Source of the DNA: Metaphire vulgaris
Lineage: Eukaryota; Annelida; Clitellata; Crassiclitellata; Megascolecidae
Assembly: GCA_018105865.1 (NCBI GenBank)
Contig: CM030836.1
Coordinates: 19,490,503 to 19,554,502, forward strand
Direction: 5' to 3'
DNA length: 64,000 nucleotides
Of the stretch, positions 47,701 through 57,070 are shown piece after piece. Position 1 is the first letter of the stretch, and every line of letters starts with the position of its first letter. The translations under genes and the position numbers were made by a program. The notes beneath the pieces are model-generated. The model ran no database searches. It was given only the letters and a program-made list of their open reading frames with translations, and was not told the DNA's origin.

Positions 47701-48635
47701 CCTCCCAGTTGGGACCCTATGCTTAATGCTACATACATTAAACAACAAATGGCTGGCCCTCCATGAGTAGAAGTTGCCACCCCAACGGCTCTTCCCCCAT
47801 TTGCCAAATCCTAGATCCGCCACTGTCCAACAGGACAAAGTAACTTTCAAGTATGCGGTTGGTGTTGCAAAAATCCTATGCATTATTAGCATTATGGAAT
47901 AACGAGGGTTGTCTTGGATGAGCCGTTTTAAATGCGGAAGGTGATGGCCTATGTTTGCAGTAGCGATTAATATCGATGTAGCGAAGAATGCTAAAGATAA
48001 TCGCTCAATATGGTCCTTGGAATCGATCTCTAACAGGACGAAATAAGTTTCAAAAAAGCGGTTGAATTTGCACAAATCCTGTGCATTATTAGCATTATGG
48101 AATAACGAGGGTTGTAATGGATGAACCGTTTTAAATGCAGAAGATAATGGCCTGTATTTGCAATAGCGATTGATATTGATGAACTAAAGGGTGCTAAAAA
48201 TAGTGGCTCAATATGTTGTCTGAAATCGATCTCCAACAGCATTGGCGGCTCCACCGGGGGCCAGAAGGGCCCGTGCCCCCTATCGAGTGCCTGGCCCTCC
48301 AGTGGCCCTCCCAGTTGGGACCCTATACTTAATGCTACATACATTAAACAACAAATGGTTGGCCGTCCATGATTAGGAGTTGCCACCCCAACGGCTCTCT
48401 TTGCCATTTGCCAAATCCTAGATCCGCCACTGTCCAAGAGGACAAAGTAACTTTCAAGTATGCGGTTGGTGTTGCACAAATCCTATGCATTATTAGCATT
48501 ATGGAATAACGAGGGTTGTCTTGGATGAGCCGTTTTAAATGCGGAAGGTGATGGCCTATGTTTGCAATAGCGATTAATATTGAGTGCCTGGCCCTCTAGT
48601 GGCCCTCCCAGTTGGGACCCTATACTTAATGCTAC

Positions 48636-49639
48636 GTTTTCACTTTGCAACGTGTTTTGTGTCTGCTTGTTTGTCAGACCATTTTGGAGAGTGGAAAACG
48701 TTTTTTTTGCTTGTCAGGTTAATCTGAGACTTGATCATTTTTTCCAGGGCTCACTCATTTTTTCTTGTACCGGGGCCCGGAATTTCTCTCGGCGGCCCTG
48801 TATTTGAATGTCCTCGGTTGGACCCTTAGAACAACGACGGCGTGCACGTTCGAGCCAGCCTGATAAACAGTCCCGAGAGAAGAAAGAGACTTCACCGCCC
48901 TCTCTACCCCCTCCCTCTCTCCGATCGAGTCCCATATATATCTATATATATGCGATCGGATTGCACCACCGGCACGCCGTGTAGGGAGAGGACTAGCCGG
49001 CCAAACAACGCTATGACCGCCGCAGGGCAAGGATATAGACCGCGTTTAGCAGAGCGCAAAACGCCAAAGCGTGTAATGCCGGCGGAGTATGCGAGCTACA
49101 ATGTCTGATCTTATTAGCTTAATGTACAGTATATGAGTATTATTATTTTTTCGCGTCGCATCTTCTATACGACAGATCGAACGGTATTGTTCCTCTTATC
49201 GGATCTTCACTACAGACACTTGACCAACGCGAGTAAATTATATGTGAACTTGTGAAAATTGATTGATTAAACTCTAGGCCTGTGCACCATCTCCTCTGCC
49301 GTTCTATGCAGGTATTTCGATATTGTCGGTTGATTTTGTGTAAGAAAACAATCAATTATCGATGATCATACATGTTCACTGATCTCTAGAATGTATTTTT
49401 TCGTAGCGTTTTGTGCCGAGTTGATTTTTTTATTATGCGAAAGTAAGTATGTGAGACCTAATGAATTTATGTGGAGCATTAGTAGAGAGTAGGTATACCG
49501 TAACAGGCGCTTAATATCTACGAATGAGATAGCCATAAAGGAAATGTGGTGGTCAGCTCGGGAGAGGTCAGTTTCAAAGATCACATCACAGCGGGGAAGC
49601 AGCAAGACAGACTATCTGAAGAAAAATAGATGCGACGAA
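48636..49639. other. Intergenic DNA right of the array
   Basis: No gene is recognised. A block at 48,765-48,808 (CCGGAATTTCTCTCGGCGG) recurs in opposite orientation inside the element at 62,167, so it is a dispersed repeat. Confidence 0.6.
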
Positions 49640-49868
49640 CATGGGCGCCCGCAGAAATTTTTCCAGGGGGGCAAAGCACAATGGTCGCAGTAATTACATC
49701 ACATAAATTTTTCCAGGAGGGGGCAAAACACATGTTAACACAATGGTCACGGTGAATATTTTAGCAAGTTTTTTTTTCAAATTTCAATGTGAAATATTGG
49801 TATTTGCATTTCCCAGGGGAGGGCATGCGAGGCGCATGCCCTCTTGCCCCAATGTGCGGGCGCCCATG
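49640..49868 (+). mobile_element. hAT-type MITE (CATGGGCGCCCGCA family)
   Basis: The ends are CATGGGCGCCCGCAG and TGCGGGCGCCCATG, inverted, with a perfect 8-bp duplication GCGACGAA (49632-49639, 49869-49876). It is non-coding, with an internal direct repeat (AATTTTTCCAGG). Confidence 0.88.
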
Positions 49869-50204
49869 GCGACGAAGGAAAAGAGATGCTAGTGGACACG
49901 ACACGATGTTGTCCACAATTATAAACGTTCTTGATATTATTGTTATTGCCAGCAGTCCGGAATTGCTGTGCATTTGAACGTTATAACCGCAAACGCTGTA
50001 ATCAGTTGCATGGCTGGTCTGTCTCACAGACTGTCGCTTGTGGCTCACTAGATTGTAAATCCTCAAGAATTATTTTAGGACTTGGTTTATTATTTCCGGG
50101 CTGGTATATAGTAGGCCTAAGTATTTTTCTTTGGAGATGCTCAAAGAATTCGTAATCAAAACGCAAAGCAAATTGTTTAGGCGTTTTAAACCTTTCGGGG
50201 TTAG

Positions 50205-50345
50205 CAGTGGCGTGCAGAGAGTGGTGGGGGCGACCGCAGGGCCAAGTCGACAAAAAGGTCGCCGAATCAATTTTGGCACCCCTCCCCATCTGGTCGGCGC
50301 CCGGGGCCACCGCCCGCCCGCCCCTCCCCCATCTGCACGTTACTG
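50205..50345 (+). mobile_element. Short hAT-type MITE (CAGTGGCGTGCAGA)
   Basis: It begins CAGTGGCGTGCAGAG and ends TCTGCACGTTACTG. The flanks GGGGTTAG and AGGGTTAG match at 7 of 8 positions. The interior is GC-rich. Confidence 0.75.
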
Positions 50346-50353
50346 AGGGTTAG

Positions 50354-51304
50354 TCAGTCTTACAGTATTTTTATCATCCTTCAAAAATATTAAAAATCTT
50401 TACAGGTGTTGTGTTGTTATTATTGGAAGTTTAAGCATTCGTTTGGCATTTGTGTAGTGGTTTGAGGTTAGTCACGCATATCTCTTTGGGAACCTGATTG
50501 GATCTTTTTTAAATAGTACGCACAAAGTGCTAAATAGCCTAATAGGGACATAGGTTATAGGAACGTGGGGCAAGACAGAAAGGGGTTGCGTGTGCCAGAG
50601 AAACAAATGCTGGTGAAAAAGTTGATTCAAACGCATTCAGTTATTATTACAATAGGGCTTACAATGCATTACTCTAGTCGTTAACGCCGCATAATGCAAA
50701 TCATGCAAGCGGCCCGATTTCGAGTGTGAAATAAAACTTGAGTCGGAAAATTTGCCGCGTGCAGTGATAAATCTTCGATTTAAAACTGAAAACATCACTG
50801 CAGCAGGCGCCGAGAATTTTGTAATAGAAAATTCCGACGAAGATAATATTATGTCTTTCTTTGCAACTGCGAAATACCAAAAACACGATGATTAATTGTA
50901 TCGTCCCTGAGCGAGGCGTTTCCGACCTGCATGCAGTGACAGATTGTTTGATTTTTGCTGGATGACTGAGGCACCTACTGAATCCCTCTACACTGAATGC
51001 ACGCGTGGAATGCAGGCGTGATTGCAAATCGACGCGACAGGTTTTTTTGAAGACAGCATTGATTTCGTCATTTTTCTAGAGCGACGATTGAAAGTCGGAG
51101 GTTATTAGGGCGACAGTTAGGCCTATATAAAGACCGCCATTTTCCTCTTCGACGTCTGCAAAGACCCTGTATAGTCCCCTTCGGCGTTCTTATTCTTGTT
51201 CGTGTGTTTTCTCGTCGCGAGATTTAGTTGTAACTTGCCAGACTGTGTTGATTTTGATCGTCTGCTACGTGTAATAATTATAAGTACAGCGCTGACTGTG
51301 TTTC

Positions 51305-51394
<90 letters not shown>

Positions 51395-52775
51395 GCTGCC
51401 GCGGGCGTAAATTATATCATTACGTGACGAGACCATTAATGTGCTGCTTTGAAACGTCGCCAGTCGAACCCCTCCCAAAGCCGTCGAGGCTGCAAGAAAT
51501 CCGAAAACTGTTCTCGGGCGGCGCATGTAGGGGACCGACACCGTGGTGCTATATAATGAATTGTTGTTGCCGTCGACTCGGAGGGTAGGGGCGGGGAAGG
51601 TATTTTACGCTTCGCTGATTTTCACACCTGCGTTGCGTGCGCGGATGCTGATCCTCTCGATGCATTCTAGAGGGTCGATGACTGAAACGACGAAGAGGCT
51701 GAAAAGACGCGGGCGTCGAGGAAGCTACGGTCGATTGGACCCAGGTGGCCGCCAAAGGCTTTGTTCGGAGGCGATCGTCGTCGACGCCAATGCAGGAGGG
51801 AATTGAGCCGTCGAAGGAGCAGATGGGAAATTAATTAGAAAATGATTTATTCAAATGCCAGGTTTTATTGGAACTGGAAGCTGCCCGCTCTTCGAATTCC
51901 AGCCGACCAATCAATTGCTCGGTAGCCCAAAGCAGACAGTCTCTGGTGTTCGCTAAGTGGTCTGTAATGTCCGACGTCTGTCAGGATTTGAAGGTCGAGC
52001 TAATAAAATTAAGGGATTTAGACCACTTACATAGAAACCTTCATTCGCCAACGCTGACAACACAACACAAAAGGTAACTAATTATAATTAATTAGTAACT
52101 AACTAATTAGTAAGTGACTATTAACTACACATTCTACAACATTAGACTAGGGGACGCATGAACTACAAGTAGTAACTAACTATGCCTAATTCTTTTAATT
52201 AAATAGTAACTAACACATTCTTTTAATCTATACAGTTAACAAAATAACGCGTTTTTCATAGAAAACGAAGTGTAAAAGGATGATAACGTTTCTGAACAAC
52301 AAACTGTATTGGCTTCATTCCAAGCGTTTCACGAATACAGTCAACAGTTACTTTTATCATAAACGCCAAAGATCTTGCGTTCAGCTTGCTGTATTAATCG
52401 GTCCAAACTGTTTAAAGTGTTCTTGCTAGGACAAGCGACTTCAACAGCATATAATAGAATAGGTCAACTTATATGAACTTTTGATTTTTTTCCAGTAGAA
52501 AATCGAATGTAGGCCTAGATGCTGAATAAGTAAAACGATTAAGCGATGTGTCTGTCAGTTGCAATGCCATGCAGTACTGCATATATTGTTAATGCATAGT
52601 AGTAGGCTTCTGTGCTGCAGTCTGTCTATATTCGTGTAGCTCTGTCTGGATAAATCGAGGGCGCAACTAGGGAGGGCGGGGTGGTGGTTTTCAGAAATAT
52701 TTCTCATTTTCCTGGCCTCGTATGCTCGTGATGCGATGGTGTACCTCAGATCTTCCAGAAAATTCGCACGCGGAG
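50354..52775. other. Intergenic DNA with candidate promoter and CT tract
   Basis: There is no recognisable protein. A TATA-like box lies at 51,124, a CT/TG simple tract at 51,301-51,390, and CpG-rich sequence at 51,390-51,830. A possible donor (AAAAG|GTAACT) lies near 52,074. An untranslated exon of the downstream gene or a non-coding RNA is possible. Confidence 0.4.
51124..51132 (+). promoter_or_regulatory. TATATAAAG box followed by GCCGCCATTTT-like motif
   Basis: TATATAAAG is followed within a few bases by GACCGCCATTTTCC (YY1-like) at about 51,133. It is 3.65 kb upstream of the FREM start codon. There is no transcript evidence in the sequence itself. Confidence 0.35.
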
Positions 52776-52957
52776 CAGTGGCGTCGCCAGGAATTTTTGG
52801 TTGGGGGCAAAAGGGGCTAGCGTGTCAGATTCCTTACCCACCCCTCACCCCCCTTCCACAGAAAACTTTCTCACCGGATTTGCGCGAATCTGGTAGGTGG
52901 TCTGGGGCAGGTTGGGGGCAGTTGCCCCCATTTGCCCCCCCCGTGGCGACGCTAATG
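52776..52957 (+). mobile_element. hAT-type MITE (CAGTGGCGTCGCCA family), copy 2
   Basis: The ends are CAGTGGCGTCGCCAGG and GTGGCGACGCTAATG. CGCGGAG (7 bp) is repeated on both sides (52769-52775, 52958-52964). The sequence is nearly the same as the copy at 19,807, implying recent activity. Confidence 0.85.
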
Positions 52958-53237
52958 CGCGGAGACATTTTTTGAGAAATGAAACTCCGCCTTTGAAAAT
53001 AACTCTGACTTTTCACAAATCATGTCATGTCTTCAATGACCCATTCCCTCTAGTGTTAGATAAGCCAGACACTAATGTATAGAGGCTATTCAAAACTCAT
53101 GAGATCTTTCGAAATGATAACTACCAGTAGGCCTACTACAGGCCTGCTTAATTTTATTTTCATTGCTGCATGTTTGAAACTTATTGTTGGTGACGAAAAA
53201 GACAATAATTAAGTGAATCAATTCTATCACTGATTAC

Positions 53238-53567
53238 CAGTGGCGGTTCCAGGTGGGGGATGAGTGAGGATGCATCCCCCACCGGACTTTTTACATTTTT
53301 GCTCGTGAAACCTATTTTTGGATAAAAGTCTAGTAAAACTACGGGGGAAAACTGTGGACGACTTATTTGCTTGTCGACCTATTTTTTCGGTAAACGTGTA
53401 GTAAAATTAGGGGTAAAATTCCCTTTTGTCAGCCTTTTTCTTCGGCAAAGTTTACTAATTTTTTCTTTCTATTTCACCCCTCGCCCTACCACCAACTTCC
53501 TTCCTATGAATTCATTTCACCTCCTCCTCCCCCCCCCAAAAAAAAAAAAATCCTGGAACCGCCACTG
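53238..53567 (+). mobile_element. hAT-type MITE (CAGTGGCGGTTCCAGG family)
   Basis: The ends are CAGTGGCGGTTCCAGG and TCCTGGAACCGCCACTG, perfectly inverted. The flanks CTGATTAC and CTGATTGC match at 7 of 8. The 330-bp body ends in an A-run. Confidence 0.87.
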
Positions 53568-53982
53568 CTGATTGCTATTTACTAATGGCGCAGAATACAT
53601 GAATACCGTATCGGTTGTAGACGAATTTTACTTTTCTTGTGACTCATTCGCTCTCCCTACTACGTTTAGCTATCCACAGAGCAACGCGAAATAATGAGTT
53701 TCGAGGCTGGTTTTGATGGCACGCACACGCACACACAGAGACATCAAAAGCTCGAGGAAGACGACTCACCGTGTTCCGATTCAGCATCCTCGTGGCCAGC
53801 GCCTATTTGTGGATTGACCTCTGACCTCTGGCCATCACCTCCGTCAGTGCCCTGGGCAGGTAGGGGCCCCTAGTTGTTACCGCGCCGGTCCGATCCATCC
53901 CACTGGACGCAACTGCTTCCATAGTACAGTGTAGGCATACGTCTGCGGCGAGCATTGGTCGGGCACGCATGTTCGCAGACGT

Positions 53983-54092
53983 GTAAGTATAATAATAATA
54001 ATTGATTTCTTGTTTTTGACCTTTTTGCGATATTAATGTTTTAAAAGTGCGTCTCCTGCTGGCGCATTACTAATGCGTTGATTTGGAATTCA

Positions 54093-54127
<35 letters not shown>

Positions 54128-54173
54128 CACCGAACCAATCAAATTGCAGTATTAATAGGAAATATTAAAAAGG

Positions 54174-54232
<59 letters not shown>

Positions 54233-54666
54233 AGAGAGCGAGAGAGAGGATTTGATTGAAACATACAAAGTAGTGACTATAAAAGTAGATGTGCCATATA
54301 CAATCGACTCTTTGCATGCATTGGCGCACTATATAGCAGCAAAAGAGGCCACACGTGCAAATTGTTTAAGCTAAGCAGAGGGTGGGTCCAAGAAAGGCAG
54401 TTTTCCAGTGCAAGGGTTGTGGACAGATGGAACCGCTTGGACGAGGTGGAAGTGACAGTTGAAACAGTAAACGGATTCAAAGGCTATCTCGGAAAACTAG
54501 GTTGTTGAATGCGGAGAGTTACTATACAGTGGTTTTCACACAGAGGCTTAGTCTACTTAGCCTCTTAAACCACTTTAAATCACATTATTATTGGTATTTA
54601 TTAAGACAGGACCCTAACAATCACTATATAATAATTGTATTGTTTCTCTGTGTGGTTTTTCAATAG
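53983..54666 (+). other. Candidate 5' UTR intron of the FREM-like gene
   Basis: A strong donor (ACGT|GTAAGT at 53,983) and an acceptor with a pyrimidine tract (GGTTTTTCAATAG| at 54,666) would join an upstream untranslated exon to the start-codon exon. This rests on splice-site appearance only. Confidence 0.35.
54177..54248. repeat. (GA)n microsatellite
   Basis: A GA run of about 70 bases; a CA run lies just before it at 54,092-54,125. Confidence 0.95.
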
Positions 54667-54678
54667 CAGACGGCTCTA

Positions 54679-54729
54679 CAACAACAACAGCAGCAGCAGC
54701 AGCAGCAGCAACAACAACAACAACAACAG
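54679..54729. repeat. (CAG)n(CAA)n tract in FREM 5' leader
   Basis: ACAACAACAG, then CAG units, then CAA units, about 50 bases upstream of the start codon. An in-frame TAG at 54,733 keeps it out of the protein. Confidence 0.9.
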
Positions 54730-54777
54730 CACTAGCGTAGTTTCAACTTGGACAGCGCATTGACCAGAGACTGGACA

Positions 54778-55032
54778 ATGGGAAGTAGAAAGTCCGATAA
54801 AAACCGGAGTTATTGTCACATCGTGTGGCTGTCCGCATTTCTGATTTTGTCCACACATTGCCAGGATCAGTTGGCTACGGTAAGAAGGGCTCTTCAGGTG
54901 GCGCGGGGTGGCGTCGCCTACCTGCAGCCAGACGACATCCGGTTCAATCCGGTGGCGCCGAGCCTACCGTGCAGGGTAAAGGTCAACGCGGAATCTACTG
55001 GAAGGCTGTCGGTCGGAGAGATCCACCCCAAG
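54778..55032 (+). CDS. FREM-like exon 1, signal peptide
   Basis: It encodes residues 1-85. An in-frame stop at 54,733 and no other ATG make 54,778 the start. A basic N-terminus (MGSRKSDKNR) is followed by the hydrophobic core HIVWLSAFLILSTHC. The mature part reads RALQVARGGVAYLQPDDIRF and LPCRVKVNAESTGRLSVGEI, the usual FREM opening. The donor is CCCAAG|GTAACG. Confidence 0.88.
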
Positions 55033-56022
55033 GTAACGAACTGATCATCATCAAAGAGTTAAAGTCTTAAGTTCACTTCTTAATATTAACCCCTTGATGA
55101 TATGACCGTCTATTTAAAATCTCGACGCTGTTCCCATGGCGACCACTAATTTTTGAGAAAAATTAATTTTTACAATTTTGTTGGGTTAAAAGCCATATCT
55201 AAATGTAGAAATTCTAAATGTAGAAAATCTAAATATAGAAAATCTAAATGTAGAAAATCTAAATGTAGAAAATCTAAATGTAGAAAATCTAAATGTAGAA
55301 AATCTAAATGTAGAAAATCAAAAGACGTTGTGCGAACGATCTGGTTTGTCTCCCTTCTGTGATTTGGTGCCATGGACAGAGGCGGCACCAGGATTTGACA
55401 GGTGGGGAGGGGCGTTGGGGTGGCAAATTATAAGAATGGGGCCAACTATTTTATTTATAAACTTGGACTAGTCTAGTTGCCTAGAATGAGTGCACTATGG
55501 GGGCCAGTGGGGTAGGGGCAGACATTCAATAGGGGGCACAGGTCCATCGGGTCCCCTGTAAAGCCGCCTCTGCTTGGAATAATGAGCTCTATACCCCATT
55601 TTCAATCAATCAATCAGTAGAGTCAATCAATCAGTACAGTCAATCAATAATTAATCAACTAGTCAATCAATTATAACGCTTATTTTTGCCTGGATCATCA
55701 TCATCGTCGTCGTCGTCATCATCATCATCGTCATACCACTGTCATGTAGACCTAACTGTTGTAGTATTGTAGAAGTCTGAATTAATTGTAAGTTGTAAAT
55801 TCTAGGACTGGAAAACGAATAATTTTCTAATGTGATTCGTTTCTTTGTCATCTTGAAATATTTAGAGTATAGGTTAACCTGATGTGTGAAATCACATGAA
55901 AATGTTAAATATCGCATTGTGCATAGTAATATTCATTGGCCCTTTTTCGCCTACCAAGTCCCCGTCTTTCGTCTGTTTCAATCACCTTAAACTGCTATTT
56001 TTCGCAGCAGAGTCCTTTTTGA

Positions 56023-56059
<37 letters not shown>

Positions 56060-56074
56060 TCTATTATTATTATT

Positions 56075-56158
<84 letters not shown>

Positions 56159-57024
56159 TCTGACAATTTCATATAGCGCAATACGCATAGCGAAGGCTAA
56201 AGTCAAGAGCAATAATGATAAATAGCAGTGACGAAATATCAAGTTCTTCTCGCTCTCCGTCAAAATTTCTGTCGTGTCTCTCTTTCTGTCTGCTTAAAAG
56301 TATCTCTGCCCATCTAGATTACCCTGTTGGTTATCCCTCTGCGACGGGATAGGGGTGGGGGAGTGGGGGACTCTAAGTGGGCTGCTCAGCGGGACCTCAG
56401 AAGCCCCATTAATGGTTTACTGACGTATATGAAGTTTGAAAATACATCTGCCACCTGGAAAGAGATGCGTTATAAATCAGGACATTCAATTATACTTCGG
56501 ACGTTGAAAGAAGTCGCGATGTGTATTGTCCGAACGTTTGATCCCGCCTGCAAATGTTGTTCTAACTGCTTCCATTCTCGGAGATGAATGAAACGGTCTG
56601 TATATATTAAGGTTGCGTTTTTATTAATAGCGTTCGCAGTGTGATAGCAAAGTAGCTATCTGTACTCGAGCGCAAGGGCTTTTATAAACTCACTGTAGAA
56701 AGATGCGTATCGGCGCGAACATTAATATTTACATAAAATGTTCATAATTATGATAAATTGAAAGTAAAATTAGGCTATACTCGACCGATTTTCCGAAAGG
56801 CAGTGGAGTAGGAGTCCCATAGGGGGTCGATCCCGCGAGGGTCCTGGGCTCCGGACCCTCGTTAAAATTTGGTTGTGAGGATCCATAAGGTATTGGACCC
56901 TCGCGAAAATCTGAATAAATTATATTGCACCGGTGTACGATTATTTAATAAATTGATGTGCTGGATAGATAGTACACGTAGATATTATCAGCAAATGCTC
57001 TCTCTTTCCCTTTCCCTTTCTCTT

Positions 57025-57070
<46 letters not shown>

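Larger units (their letters stand above)
25586..48635. repeat. 23-kb higher-order satellite array carrying an amplified hAT MITE
   Basis: The basic monomer is 203 bp, starting at GCATTATTAGCATTATGG. Type A has GTTGTCTTGGATGAGCCG and GATTAATATCGATGTAGCG. Type B has GTTGTCATGGATGAACCG and GATTGATATTGATGTACTAA, and contains a MITE of about 197 bp. The usual unit is A+B (~611 bp), with extra A monomers inserted irregularly. I count about 32 MITE-bearing monomers and about 40 A monomers. Each A monomer holds two ATCGAT palindromes. Minus-strand open frames up to 217 codons arise only from low divergence between copies. The right end stops inside a MITE (GGACCCTATACTTAATGCTAC). Confidence 0.97.

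Noticed and set aside
25549..48479. Dozens of minus-strand open frames of 60-217 codons with a recurring 'FNRFFETYFVLLEI' type sequence
   Set aside because: They are the satellite monomers read in one frame. Frames break at the same places in each copy, matching monomer stops, and the translation matches no known family.
25586..48635. CRISPR-like array
   Set aside because: The units are 203-611 bp and contiguous with no spacers; the host is an animal.
53750..53960. Possible alternative minus-strand first exon of Argonaute (ATG near 53,931, donor GAACACG|GTGAGT)
   Set aside because: It would need splicing over the whole array. The exon at 19,151 joins exon 2 in the correct phase with a nearby TATA-like box.
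54748..54777. Upstream extension of the FREM start to a TTG codon
   Set aside because: Animal genes rarely use TTG, and the ATG at 54,778 gives a good signal peptide.
55153..55362. Open frame of repeated Ser-Lys-Cys-Arg-Lys
   Set aside because: A 15-bp minisatellite in an intron; open only because the unit length is divisible by three.
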